Under the pieces are notes generated by a model. That model was not told where the DNA came from, searched no databases, and saw only the letters and a list, made by a program, of their open reading frames with translations. Position numbers and translations under genes: made by a program. Positions 26,234-35,271 of a stretch of 64,000 nucleotides of DNA are shown piece by piece (positions within the stretch are counted from its first letter, which is position 1; the number at the start of each line of letters is the position of its first letter). The stretch is from MGML01 sp964493985 (GTDB lineage: Bacteria > Chloroflexota > Dehalococcoidia > Dehalococcoidales > UBA2162): the NCBI GenBank assembly GCA_964493985.1, contig CAZBQL010000003.1, positions 1 through 64,000 on the forward strand, given 5' to 3'.

Positions 26234-26455
26234 ATGACGATAGAAAAAATAGACCAGGAATTATGTGATGGCTGCGGAATTTGTGTCAATAGCTGCGCTA
26301 CCGACGTTATCAGGATAGACAAGCAGACCAAGAAAGCCGTCATAGTGTATCCGGAAGAATGTAACTGCTGTGACTACTGTGAACTCGACTGTCCTTTAAA
26401 CGCCATCTATGTCAATCCCGAGCGTCACTCACCTCTCATGGTCGGATGGATCTAG
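26234..26455 (+). CDS. Small two-cluster ferredoxin (AprB-like)
   Basis: This encodes 73 residues with two [4Fe-4S] motifs. The first is CDGCGICVNSC (about 11-21). The second is CNCCDYCELDC (about 46-56), with the usual proline after the last cysteine of the second set (DCPLNA). It likely carries electrons to or from the flavoprotein encoded just upstream. GGAAGG precedes the ATG. It is the same kind of partner as the ferredoxin at 46871. Confidence 0.9.
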   Translation: MTIEKIDQELCDGCGICVNSCATDVIRIDKQTKKAVIVYPEECNCCDYCELDCPLNAIYVNPERHSPLMVGWI

Positions 26456-26491
26456 AGAGAAGTTTAAATACACATTTGAAAGGAATAGAAA

Positions 26492-27229
26492 ATGGGTACG
26501 ATTAAAGAAATAATGTACTTCGACGGTATGGACCGGAAAAACACCGATGAGATGGTGAAATTCGCCACACAACGAATGGATGACATGGGCATCAAGAACG
26601 TCGTCGTTGTCTGGTCCAGCGGCTATACCCTCAATAAGTTCCGTGAAGAGATTAAGGGGAGAAAAGACCTTAACGTCATCGCCGTTACCAACCCGTCACC
26701 TCATTCTCCCGCAAAGGGAACGATGCCTATCATCGTACGCCCTAATGACAGCCCTGAAGTGAAAAAACGAAAAGAGGAACAGCTTGCCCAGGGTATAACA
26801 GAAACATACGTTACCATTACTGATCCAATCAAGGAAGAACTGGAAGCGGAAGGAATTAAGGTCCGTTACCTGAATGACGACCTGATCCTGGGTGAACCGC
26901 TGAACCTGACCGGTACTAATGCCACGAGAAGGGACCTTTTAAAACCATTCGGTATTCCCGATCACCTGCGCCCTCTGGACATCGATGCCGGAGAAGACAT
27001 GTCCCTCCTGACCATATTCAGCCAGGGTATGCGTGTCTGCGTGGGGTGTACCGTCCTTGCCGTTAAGAGCGGACTAATTCCTGAAGGCGAACTGACACTG
27101 GCACTCGGTGGGGTCTGCACCGGCGTCATACTTAAAGCAGCCCCCATAGTCAAGGACTGCCTTGTAAGAGAAGTCATCGGTTTCGAGAGAGGTTCCACTT
27201 GGAAAGAACGCGGCAACCAGATGGGCTAG
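26492..27229 (+). CDS. Conserved protein, possibly with a pyruvate-kinase C-terminal-like fold
   Basis: A 245-residue soluble protein. The first half alternates strands and helices (MVKFATQRMDDMGIKNVVVV, then DLNVIAVTNPSPHSP), which resembles the pyruvate kinase alpha/beta C-terminal domain of COG1751-type proteins. The second half has RVCVGCTVLAVKSGLIPEG with two cysteines, and a glycine-rich LALGGVCTGVILKAAP. I cannot name a function. It is the last gene of the CoA-transferase/AprAB-like operon and a strong terminator follows. GAAAGGA supports the ATG. Its conserved place beside the flavoprotein could be tested across genomes. Confidence 0.65.
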   Translation: MGTIKEIMYFDGMDRKNTDEMVKFATQRMDDMGIKNVVVVWSSGYTLNKFREEIKGRKDLNVIAVTNPSPHSPAKGTMPIIVRPNDSPEVKKRKEEQLAQGITETYVTITDPIKEELEAEGIKVRYLNDDLILGEPLNLTGTNATRRDLLKPFGIPDHLRPLDIDAGEDMSLLTIFSQGMRVCVGCTVLAVKSGLIPEGELTLALGGVCTGVILKAAPIVKDCLVREVIGFERGSTWKERGNQMG

Positions 27230-27255
27230 TCTTTCGGTATAAACCTGAAAACGAA

Positions 27256-27280
27256 GGGCGGTGAACATGCACCGCCCTTT
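27256..27280. terminator. Terminator between convergent operons
   Basis: GGGCGGTG and CACCGCCC form a perfect 8-bp stem with a 6-base loop. TTTATATTAT follows on the plus strand. It lies between two converging genes and could act in both directions. Confidence 0.85.
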
Positions 27281-27296
27281 ATATTATAGCCTGTAA

Positions 27297-28151
27297 TTAC
27301 TCCGCCCCGCCATCTATCCGTATCTCCTGGGCGGTGATGTAGCTGGACTTATCTGTAACGAGGAACATGACCAGGTCGGCTATATCCTGTGGCGTTCCCA
27401 TCCTGCCCAGCGGTATCTGCGGTCCGCCGCCGCCTTTCGGCGGTCCGGCTTCCGCCTGTTTTTTGAGCATTTCGGCAACAGTCATGCCCTGAGAGCGCGC
27501 TCTTTCGGCAATAGACTCATCTCTCAAGTTCGTATCGAACGCGCCTGGACTGATGATATTGACATTGATCTTGTACTGAGCCAGTTCAAGCGCCAGGGTC
27601 TTTGCCAGTCCGATAATGCCGTGTTTCGAAGCGCAATAGGCTGCGCTGCCGACGTAACCACGCGAACCTGCCAGCGAGGCGATAAAGACTATCTTCTTAC
27701 CTTCGGGGTTAGGAATCATGGTTTTTCCTACCGCCTTAGCCAGCAGGAACGGTCCGGTCAGGTTGATATCGATAAGTTTTCTCCAGGTTGCTTCATCCAG
27801 GTCGACGATAGGAGTAGCCATCGGACCGCGGATGCCGACACACTGGATGAAAATATCTATCTTGCCGAACGTTTCGAGAGCTTTCGCTACCACATTATCG
27901 ACATCCTGGCTGCTGCTGATATCGCCGACGACAGCCAGGCCTTTTCCTCCGGCGGCTTCCACTTCTTCCACGACGGCTTCCAGGCCACGCCAGTCCTCTT
28001 CACCCGGCCAGATACTTTTCGGAGCCATTTCCCGGTCGACAGCAACGACATTCGCTCCCTCGCTGCCGAATCGCACCGAAATAGCACGTCCCATACCTCT
28101 TATACTTCCCGCTCCGGTTACGAGACAGGTCTTACCTTTTAATAATTCCAT
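27297..28151 (-). CDS. SDR-family oxidoreductase (tandem paralogue 1)
   Basis: A 284-residue short-chain dehydrogenase. The glycine motif is the longer TGAGSIRGMGRA (about 12-23) instead of the usual TGxxxGIG. The catalytic residues lie in SLAGSRGYVGSAAYCASKHG (S, Y and K). A PKSIWPGEEDWRGLE insert after strand 2 is shared with the SDR immediately upstream, as are long stretches such as GLAKTLALELAQYKINVN, so the two arose by tandem duplication. It probably oxidises or reduces a hydroxyacyl compound. AGGAG precedes the ATG. The gap between the paralogues is 17 bases. Confidence 0.88.
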   Translation of the reverse strand: MELLKGKTCLVTGAGSIRGMGRAISVRFGSEGANVVAVDREMAPKSIWPGEEDWRGLEAVVEEVEAAGGKGLAVVGDISSSQDVDNVVAKALETFGKIDIFIQCVGIRGPMATPIVDLDEATWRKLIDINLTGPFLLAKAVGKTMIPNPEGKKIVFIASLAGSRGYVGSAAYCASKHGIIGLAKTLALELAQYKINVNIISPGAFDTNLRDESIAERARSQGMTVAEMLKKQAEAGPPKGGGGPQIPLGRMGTPQDIADLVMFLVTDKSSYITAQEIRIDGGAE

Positions 28152-28168
28152 TTCTCTTCTCCTGTACC

Positions 28169-29017
28169 TTAATGAGCCCCGCCGTCGATATTGATCGTCT
28201 GCCCGGTGATATAACTGGACTGGTCAGAGACCAGGAAATATACCAGGTCAGCTACTTCAGCAGGATCGCCGTGCCTTCCCAGGGGGATGTTCGGCCCTCC
28301 GGCCGGAGGTGGTGATTCGGCTCTTCTCTTTAAAAACTCCTGGACGGGGATACCTTCTCTTTCAGCAGCAGCAACGATTCTCTCATCGACCAGGTTCGTG
28401 CTGATAGTATCCGGGTTTATAGCGTTTACATTGATCTTGTACTGCGCCAGCTCCAGCGCCAGTGTCTTTGCCAGACCGATCGTGCCGTACTTGGAAGCGC
28501 AGTAGCTGCTGCTACCCGGAGCACCGAACGTCCCCGCAACCGAGGCAATTATCACGATCTTCTTACCCTCGGGATTGGGAATCATCGTTTTAGCAACTGC
28601 TTTCGAGATAAGGAAGCTACCCGTGAGATTGACGTCGATGACTTTTCTCCATATGGCTTCATCGAGTTCGACGATATGCGGACCTACCGGACCGCGGATC
28701 GCGGCGCAGTGTGCCAGTATATCTATTGTGCCGAACTTCTCCAATGCTTTCGCGACTATGTTATCGACATCCTCGCTTTTACTAATATCTCCCACCAGGG
28801 CAAGGCCCTGCTGCCCTCGTGCCTGAATTTCCTCTACCACTTCTTCCAAGCCGCGCCAGTTTTCTTCACCGGGCCAGATACTTTTCGGTGCCATCATCTG
28901 ATCGACGACCACGACGTTAGCGCTTTCTCCGGCCAGCCGCTTGGCCACGGCACGGCCCATCCCCCTGATGCTTCCCGCTCCGGTTACCAGAGCAACCTTA
29001 CCATCAAGACTTTTCAT
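28169..29017 (-). CDS. SDR-family oxidoreductase (tandem paralogue 2)
   Basis: A 282-residue short-chain dehydrogenase closely related to its downstream neighbour. It shows TGAGSIRGMGRAVAKRL, the same PKSIWPGEENWRGLEE insert, and the catalytic set in SVAGTFGAPGSSSYCASKYG. The C-terminal halves differ more than the N-terminal halves, which suggests different substrates or a two-component enzyme. It follows the AOR gene (36 bases), so electrons or aldehydes may pass between them; that is inference. GAGGGAG precedes the ATG. Confidence 0.88.
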   Translation of the reverse strand: MKSLDGKVALVTGAGSIRGMGRAVAKRLAGESANVVVVDQMMAPKSIWPGEENWRGLEEVVEEIQARGQQGLALVGDISKSEDVDNIVAKALEKFGTIDILAHCAAIRGPVGPHIVELDEAIWRKVIDVNLTGSFLISKAVAKTMIPNPEGKKIVIIASVAGTFGAPGSSSYCASKYGTIGLAKTLALELAQYKINVNAINPDTISTNLVDERIVAAAEREGIPVQEFLKRRAESPPPAGGPNIPLGRHGDPAEVADLVYFLVSDQSSYITGQTINIDGGAH

Positions 29018-29052
29018 TATGGTACTCCCTCTTAATATAGTATTATGTAAAA

Positions 29053-30897
29053 TTACAATTCTGAGAATAACTCACCAAGGCCGTAACGTTCCAGGGTCTC
29101 CTTTGTCGGTTTACCCGTCTCAGGTTCCCAGCCCATTTTCTCGTAATAATTGCGGCGTAGGTCATCCCAGTATGGCATTATTGACTTGCCTGCAGCCGGT
29201 CCATCGACAGGCGTCGAACCATAACGGACCGAAGGCGACTCTACTTCTTTGGTAAGTCCGTGGCGGAAATTAAAAACTCGAAGCCGGTTGATGGTACGGA
29301 AACCAACATCCAGTGCCTCCCAGATATCGAAATCCCATCCGGTTATCGAATTAAGACAATCAACCAGTTTCTGCAGGTCCTGGGCACCCATGAAACAAAT
29401 CCCAAGAGAATCTTCGAACTGCCGTCTCCCGTTCATCCGGGCATTCTGAGTCGAGACCGCTATCGCATCGAACGGGTCCTTTGACATCTCGACTCCTATC
29501 TGTTCCGGATGAGGAAAACCGCCGCTTAATTCCACCGTGCCGGTATTGGAGAAACAGGTATCTATAAGTTCCGACCACCGTGCCCTGTGGTCGTGGCCGC
29601 GCGGGGTTGCTCCTTTGTTAGCATATATGGCACAGTTCGCAGCTTCACCACCGACTTTCTCCGAAGCCTTTTTCACTCCTTCAGCAAACAGGTCACCGCA
29701 TCCATCACGAGCGGCTATCTTCTTCAGCATAGCCAGTGTAGCTTCAGCATCTCCCCATTTCATCTCAATGCCGTCAAGGTCTTCCTTCTTCAGGTATCCC
29801 TTATCATAGCACTCCATTATCCAGCCGATAAGATAACCCGATTCGTTAATATCGAAACCAAGCCAGTCCACCATGTTGCCCAGCATTACGGCGGCACCCG
29901 GGTCGGTCTGACCTATTACCGAAGCCATAGCGGCAAGACCTTCGTATTCCGGCTCTTCACCGATAAATCCTGCGTAAGGACCTTCAGTTACTTCTGTCTC
30001 CCGGCAATGAGCGATTCGACAGGCCCAGCAGGTTGTCGGCGTCGCCTTAAAATGGGTACGCAGCCATTCGCCGCCAAATTTCTCAGCTTCAGGGAAGAGA
30101 TTGGTCGTATAGTTTTTAATTGGCAGCGCCCCACCATGAATTATCCTCGGAAATATAAACGCCGTTCCCCATTCGGACAGAGTAGAATCCATCTTCATGG
30201 CATTTTCGACAAGCTCTTTAGCCTGTTCGGACAAACGGTCCGGATCCGCAACCGGTACCGTCCCTTTACCACGTTCAGCTACCACAGCTTTTAACTTCTT
30301 CGAGCCCATTACAGCACCTAGCCCGTTATGGGCGGCGGCATGTCCGTGGTCGCCGATGATTCCGGCAAACCGCACCAGGTTCTCACCGGCCGGGCCGATA
30401 CAATAGACACTGCTCTGCCCCTCGATACCTTCTTTGATGGCATCCTCCGTTTCCCTGGTATGTTTACCCACCAGGTGTTTCGCATCGCGAAGCTCTGCTT
30501 TTCCGTCATGAACATGCAGATAGACCCAATCGTCCGACTTGCCCTGGAAAATTATTCCGTCATAACCAGAAAACTTCAGGAAAGCTCCGAAATATCCGTT
30601 CGCCTGTGAAGCCCCTGCCATATTCGTCATGGGACCTTTACTGATTATGGAGAAAGTCCCCGAACCGCTTACCCTGGTCCCTCCCATAGGACCCGCAAAG
30701 AAAAACAGTCGGTTTTCAGGATCAGACCACTCCACACCGGGAGGCACCTCTTCATACAGGTATTTCGCGCCAAGTCCGTTTCCTCCAAGGCATTCCCGCA
30801 GCGTCTTGGCATCAACTGTTTCTTCGCTTAACTCTCGCCTGCCAAGGTCAACCCTGAGTAATTTTCCCGCATACCCCCCAACAGGTTTTTCAGCCAT
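29053..30897 (-). CDS. Aldehyde ferredoxin oxidoreductase family protein
   Basis: About 614 residues, the normal length for the tungsten-pterin AOR family, which oxidises aldehydes to acids or runs the reverse with ferredoxin. The N-terminal domain has GGYAGKLLRVDLGRRELSEE, and the pterin-binding region includes GPMTNMAGASQANGYFG (about 88-104). The Fe-S cysteines are in TTCWACRIAHC (C290, C293, C298), with a fourth probably in LGICFMGAQ. I use the ATG at 30897, which follows GGAGG; the frame is open upstream but that part has a chance composition. No pterin-synthesis genes are nearby. It sits between SDR genes that may supply or use its aldehyde. Confidence 0.92.
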   Translation of the reverse strand: MAEKPVGGYAGKLLRVDLGRRELSEETVDAKTLRECLGGNGLGAKYLYEEVPPGVEWSDPENRLFFFAGPMGGTRVSGSGTFSIISKGPMTNMAGASQANGYFGAFLKFSGYDGIIFQGKSDDWVYLHVHDGKAELRDAKHLVGKHTRETEDAIKEGIEGQSSVYCIGPAGENLVRFAGIIGDHGHAAAHNGLGAVMGSKKLKAVVAERGKGTVPVADPDRLSEQAKELVENAMKMDSTLSEWGTAFIFPRIIHGGALPIKNYTTNLFPEAEKFGGEWLRTHFKATPTTCWACRIAHCRETEVTEGPYAGFIGEEPEYEGLAAMASVIGQTDPGAAVMLGNMVDWLGFDINESGYLIGWIMECYDKGYLKKEDLDGIEMKWGDAEATLAMLKKIAARDGCGDLFAEGVKKASEKVGGEAANCAIYANKGATPRGHDHRARWSELIDTCFSNTGTVELSGGFPHPEQIGVEMSKDPFDAIAVSTQNARMNGRRQFEDSLGICFMGAQDLQKLVDCLNSITGWDFDIWEALDVGFRTINRLRVFNFRHGLTKEVESPSVRYGSTPVDGPAAGKSIMPYWDDLRRNYYEKMGWEPETGKPTKETLERYGLGELFSEL

Positions 30898-31065
30898 TTT
30901 TATCCCTCCTCTCTTAACTGGTATATGAATTTCATTCGATGCCTGAATTCGTCTGCCGCAGCAATGACAGGCCGAATTCATGGCGAAAACACCTCTAAAC
31001 GGCGTTATGATAACACAAACATCACGCTGAAACCAATATGTTTCCGGATGATCCTTAATGGATTT

Positions 31066-31842
31066 TTACGTCATTCCACCGTCAACCGGCATAATGTGCC
31101 CCGTAATGAATGAAGCCGCATCCGAACAAAGCCAGAGTACCGCTTCTCCCATGTCCTCAGGCGTAGCGACACGTTTCAGAGGAATTACATTCTTCATACC
31201 GTCTTTCATACCGGGATTAGCATCTGTCAGGTTCTCGAAAAGCTGTGTTCTCTCGGTAGGCGCGGGGCAGATAACATTGACCCGGATATTGAAAGGAGCG
31301 CACTCGAGCGCCGCGGCTTTACTGAGTCCGTGTAATCCCAATTTACTGGCATCATAAGCCGCGAATCCGGCTAATGGTTTAAAAGCGCCGGCTGAAGATG
31401 TGTTGACAATAGCGCCGTGCCCCTGTTTTATCATCTGCCGTATCTCATATTTCATGCAGAGAAAAACGCCTTTCAGGTTCACATCTACGGTTTTATCCCA
31501 GATTTCTTCTGAGCAATCAACTATGTTTACGACGGGCAATCGTTTTCCGTCAGGACCGACTCCGGCATTGTTAAAGGCATAATCAAGAGATCCATAGGTT
31601 TCAACGGTTTTATTGATCATATTTTCGACATCAAGTGCTTTGGTAACATCGCATTTAATAAACATCCCTTCGCCACCGGACTTGTTTATCATTTCGACCG
31701 TCTCTTCTCCCCCCTGAATGTTCGAATCGGTAGAAACCATGACCTTCGCGCCTCTGCCGGCAAACATCAGGGCTACACCTCTGCCTATTCCGGAAGCTCC
31801 GCCTGTCACCAGTGCTACTTTTCCAGAAAACTGGTTTTCCAT
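31066..31842 (-). CDS. SDR-family oxidoreductase
   Basis: A 258-residue classical SDR with TGGASGIGRGVALMFAGRG (about 14-32), NNAGVGPDGKRL, and the catalytic set in TSSAGAFKPLAGFAAYDASK. It is distinct from the tandem pair nearby. AGGAG lies 9 bases before the ATG. It is the first gene of the minus-strand run that continues into the AOR, and diverges from the plus-strand operon starting at 32131. The substrate is likely a secondary alcohol or ketone, not further defined. Confidence 0.88.
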   Translation of the reverse strand: MENQFSGKVALVTGGASGIGRGVALMFAGRGAKVMVSTDSNIQGGEETVEMINKSGGEGMFIKCDVTKALDVENMINKTVETYGSLDYAFNNAGVGPDGKRLPVVNIVDCSEEIWDKTVDVNLKGVFLCMKYEIRQMIKQGHGAIVNTSSAGAFKPLAGFAAYDASKLGLHGLSKAAALECAPFNIRVNVICPAPTERTQLFENLTDANPGMKDGMKNVIPLKRVATPEDMGEAVLWLCSDAASFITGHIMPVDGGMT

Positions 31843-31978
31843 CTCAACTTACTCCTGTGTGTAAATAGATACATTTTGGCTAATATATGTCTCTGTCTCC
31901 TTTTTGTCAATTTATAATATTAGACCCTAACCTATATCTATTCTTCCGGCTATATCTTCATTATCACTTGAAAAGAAT

Positions 31979-32007
31979 TTGACACCGAGTGCAGTTATCT
32001 GTAAATT
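31979..32007 (+). promoter_or_regulatory. Sigma70-type promoter for the SnoaL/OYE operon
   Basis: TTGACA (31979-31984), a 17-base spacer, and TAAATT (32002-32007). The distance to the first gene leaves a leader of about 115 bases. That leader contains GTAACC and GGTTAC, which can pair. Confidence 0.5.
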
Positions 32008-32130
32008 TAGGCTTATCCGATATACCGTCGTCTTTCATTCCGGGACGTAATCCCTGAACTACCAGTGATAATTGTAACCAGGTAGCCGATTCGGGTTACT
32101 ATGTTTCAAAATAGTAAGGAGGAATGATTT

Positions 32131-32601
32131 ATGGAGCTTACCTATGAGAACATACAGGCATTTGTAAAGGAGTATTTCAATACTTACAGCACAGTCGGGC
32201 AGTTTCCGGAGACAGCGGATGCAATGCATAAGTACTTCGCACCGGACTTACGGTTCATTCCTTACATTGCCGGAATCGGCGGACCCGAAGGCGGATTCTG
32301 GAGTGCCGGCCAGTTTATCCAGACGGCAAAGAATCACCCTAAATGGTACGAAAGACTGATACCGGATGATATAACCATCGATGAAAGAAGAGCGGTCTTT
32401 GTTGCTCTCTTCAGGATGGAAGTTGTCGATACTAAAAAGGACGAAATTGCAATAAAGAAGAGCGCACTGGCGCATTACCAGTTAGCCCTTGATGAAAACA
32501 AGGACATTAAGATAAAAAAGATACTTTTCTTCTGGGAAACCCTGCCAGAAGGGCAGAAAGAGTTCTACCAACTGTTTGGTCCGGACAATCCAACTGATTA
32601 A
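32131..32601 (+). CDS. SnoaL-like / NTF2-fold protein
   Basis: A 156-residue soluble protein with the alpha+beta layout of the SnoaL/ketosteroid-isomerase fold: an N-terminal helix (VKEYFNTYSTVGQFPETADA), a strand pair FAPDLRFIPYI, and C-terminal strands (RAVFVALFRMEVVDT and KIKKILFFWETL). Such proteins isomerise, hydrate or hydroxylate small cyclic or carbonyl compounds, or only bind them. AAGGAGG precedes the ATG. It heads the plus-strand operon before the flavin oxidoreductase, so both may act on one substrate. Family call moderate, function unknown. Confidence 0.7.
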   Translation: MELTYENIQAFVKEYFNTYSTVGQFPETADAMHKYFAPDLRFIPYIAGIGGPEGGFWSAGQFIQTAKNHPKWYERLIPDDITIDERRAVFVALFRMEVVDTKKDEIAIKKSALAHYQLALDENKDIKIKKILFFWETLPEGQKEFYQLFGPDNPTD

Positions 32602-32663
32602 TTGATTCCTGGAACATCTTTCAATGGAAGGCAGCCACGAAGAGGCTGGAAAGGTGAATGTCA

Positions 32664-34763
32664 ATGGCGTCTAGCAAGAATTACGAAAGACTGTTGGAAC
32701 CGGGGTATATCGGCAAGGTGAGAACCAGGAACAGGATGGTTAAATCCGGGGCTGCGATGCTTTACTGGCACGAGGATGAAACCGATGTTCCTGAAAACAT
32801 GATGGCATTCTACGAAGCCCTTGCCAGGGGTGGTGTGGGCTTACTGGTAGTCGAATCTCCTACAATCGACTATCCTTATGGGAGACGCTGGAACAGGCGT
32901 TACCGCATCGACGATGATAAATATATACCCGGTCTGAAGAAACTCGTCGATGTTATACATAAATACGACTGCCCTACCTTCATGCAGATGAACCACGACG
33001 GTCCGTGGCAGTCGATGTGGGGACCGACCCCGATAATTCCCGGCCCACCCATAGGTTCGTCACCAACCACTCTCAATTCTCCGCTGGATTTTCACAACGA
33101 ACCGCCCAGGGAATTATCCGTCGCTGAGATAGAAGAAATTATAAACAAGTTTGCCAACGCTGCAGTCAGAGCCGAAAAAGCCGGGTTCGACGGTATCGAT
33201 ATAAATGCCGGCAGCAGCCACCTTCTCCACAACTTCCTCTCGCCTTACTGGAACAGGAGGACCGATGAATACGGGGGAAACCCGGAAAACAGGGCCCGTT
33301 TCCTGGTACAGATAGTACGAGAAATGAAAAAACGTGTCGGTAGTGATTATCCGGTAGCCGTTACTATCAATGGCATCGAGATCGGCCAGGTAATGAATAT
33401 CGATAACCAGGCTTGCATGACACCCGAATACAGCCGTAAAATCGCCAGGATACTGGATGATGCGGGAGTCGATGCTATACAGGTAAGGTCTCACTGGCTC
33501 GGACGGCATACCTCGTCATTTATGACTGAGGCTATTTTCTACCCTGAACCACCGGTACCGCTTGAAGAATTCCCTCCGGAATACAACCGCAAGTACTGGG
33601 GCAAAGGAGCCAATATGACCCTTTCCGCAGGACTTAAAAAAATCTTGACCATTCCACTCATGGTCGTAGGCAGGATGGGTCCGGAACTCGGTGAACAAGC
33701 CCTCAAAAACGGTGAAGCCGACTTCATCGTTATGACCAGGCGTCTCCTGGCAGACCCCGAACTTCCAAACAAAGTAGCTTCAGGAAGATTGCAGGATATT
33801 GCAGTTTGTACCGCCTGCGATACCTGTATCGATGCCGGAGGAGTCAAGAGATGCCGGATAAACGGTGCGCTTGGCACAGATAACCTGTGGTCACATCAGA
33901 AACCGGAAAAGAAAAAAAACGTGGTAGTGATCGGTGGAGGACCGGCGGGAATGGAAGCTGCCAGGATTGCCGCGACAAGAGGTCATAAAGTGAGCCTGTA
34001 CGACAGCCAGTACAAACTTGGGGGGATGATTCCGATGGCAGCACTGGTGAAAGGGACCGAAATAGAACCGCTTCCGGATTTCGTTCGCTACTTCAAGAAC
34101 CAGCTTAAGGAATTGGGAGTCGATGTGCATCTGGGTATAGAAATAGATGTCGCTGCTATACAACTGTTGAAACCGGATGCAGTGATTGTCGCGACAGGTG
34201 GACTTGCCACTGTACCGGATATTCCCGGCATCGATAAGCCTATTGTCGTCAAAGGCGGAGAAATACATAAGAAACTCAAAACCTATCTCAGGTTCCTCGG
34301 TCCGGGTCTGCTGAGAAAGCTGACAAAATATTACCTTCCAATAGGACAGCGCGTTATTGTTCTCGGAGGTGAAATTCAAGGTGCTGAACTATCTGAATTC
34401 CTGGTAAAAAGAGGCAGGCATGTTACCATCATAGATACTGGAGAATTCATTGGAGCCGGTATGATTATGCACCTCAGGCAGCAACTTCTCATATGGTTCG
34501 AAAAAAAGGGAGTAAAAATGCTGACCGGAGTTAAGTACGAGGAAATCACGGACAAAGGTCTGACACTGGTTGACAGGGATGGTAAACGGCAAACGCTCGA
34601 AGCCGACACAATAGTTACCGCTCTTCCCCTCACCACCAATACCGAACTGGCTGACAAACTTAAGGGTATAGTCCCGGAGGTATATATGGTCGGTGACTGC
34701 AGAGAGCCAAGACTTATCGTGGACGCGATCAAAGACGGTCTGGAGACCGGGCATAATATATAA
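32664..34763 (+). CDS. NADH:flavin oxidoreductase, 2-enoate/2,4-dienoyl-CoA reductase type
   Basis: About 699 residues in the classic three-part layout. An Old-Yellow-Enzyme TIM barrel (about 1-370) is followed by a 4Fe-4S site (CTACDTC with a further C in KRCRINGALG, about 383-398). A FAD/NAD(P)H domain then carries VVVIGGGPAGMEAARIAATRG and VIVLGGEIQGAELSEFLVKRG. Relatives are 2-enoate reductase, FadH and BaiCD, which reduce C=C bonds next to carboxyl or carbonyl groups. I prefer the ATG at 32664, as AGGTG lies 7 bases before it; the ATG at 32658 is too close. It precedes the mutase operon and could feed it a saturated or unsaturated acid. Confidence 0.92.
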   Translation: MASSKNYERLLEPGYIGKVRTRNRMVKSGAAMLYWHEDETDVPENMMAFYEALARGGVGLLVVESPTIDYPYGRRWNRRYRIDDDKYIPGLKKLVDVIHKYDCPTFMQMNHDGPWQSMWGPTPIIPGPPIGSSPTTLNSPLDFHNEPPRELSVAEIEEIINKFANAAVRAEKAGFDGIDINAGSSHLLHNFLSPYWNRRTDEYGGNPENRARFLVQIVREMKKRVGSDYPVAVTINGIEIGQVMNIDNQACMTPEYSRKIARILDDAGVDAIQVRSHWLGRHTSSFMTEAIFYPEPPVPLEEFPPEYNRKYWGKGANMTLSAGLKKILTIPLMVVGRMGPELGEQALKNGEADFIVMTRRLLADPELPNKVASGRLQDIAVCTACDTCIDAGGVKRCRINGALGTDNLWSHQKPEKKKNVVVIGGGPAGMEAARIAATRGHKVSLYDSQYKLGGMIPMAALVKGTEIEPLPDFVRYFKNQLKELGVDVHLGIEIDVAAIQLLKPDAVIVATGGLATVPDIPGIDKPIVVKGGEIHKKLKTYLRFLGPGLLRKLTKYYLPIGQRVIVLGGEIQGAELSEFLVKRGRHVTIIDTGEFIGAGMIMHLRQQLLIWFEKKGVKMLTGVKYEEITDKGLTLVDRDGKRQTLEADTIVTALPLTTNTELADKLKGIVPEVYMVGDCREPRLIVDAIKDGLETGHNI

Positions 34764-34808
34764 AATCGTCCGCGGTCCCGAAACAAATACACAAAGGAGG
34801 TATATTTA

Positions 34809-35201
34809 ATGTCTGAAACCAGGTACGGAAAATATATAAAAGAACATAGTATTCAATATCCCCCTTTCGGACCGGTCTTCAACTTCTCGGGTGAAGACGA
34901 TTTTCAGTCTGACTTTTCAATGTTTGCTATATATGTTACCCAGCCGAACCTGATGGAAGCTGAACCTCATTCTCACGAATTCGATATGTACGTCATCTTT
35001 TGCGGTGGTCCGGACAATATGGAGGACCTAGGTGCTGAAATAGAATTCTCCTTCGGAGAAGAACAGGAAAAACACATAATCACCAAACCGACCGTTATCT
35101 ATATACCGAAAAACACGATACACTGTCCTCTCAATTTCGTTCGAGTGGACAAACCGATAATGTTCCTTCATGCCACTATTGCCCCCAAATACCAGAAATA
35201 G
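34809..35201 (+). CDS. Cupin-fold protein
   Basis: A 130-residue protein with cupin features: PHSHEFDMYVIFCGGPDNMEDL for motif 1 (His, His and Glu as metal ligands) and KPTVIYIPKNTIHCP for motif 2 with its histidine. AAAGGAGG precedes the ATG. It follows the 2-enoate-reductase-like gene by 45 bases. No enzyme activity can be assigned; binding of an acid or a metal-dependent isomerisation would suit the site. Confidence 0.75.
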   Translation: MSETRYGKYIKEHSIQYPPFGPVFNFSGEDDFQSDFSMFAIYVTQPNLMEAEPHSHEFDMYVIFCGGPDNMEDLGAEIEFSFGEEQEKHIITKPTVIYIPKNTIHCPLNFVRVDKPIMFLHATIAPKYQK

Positions 35202-35234
35202 CAGGGCGTTGAACTGATTCCAGATTAGATTTTC

Positions 35235-35264
35235 TTGACATCGGTTTTTAGAGAGGTGTATCCT
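35235..35264 (+). promoter_or_regulatory. Sigma70-type promoter for the mutase operon
   Basis: TTGACA (35235-35240), an 18-base spacer and TATCCT (35259-35264), about 85 bases before the mutase E-subunit ATG. It is followed directly by a near-perfect palindrome. Confidence 0.6.
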
Positions 35265-35271
35265 CTTGATA

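Noticed and set aside
24566..26455. Dissimilatory sulfate reduction (true AprAB)
   Set aside because: No sat, dsr or qmo genes are nearby, and the pair is embedded among CoA-transferases.
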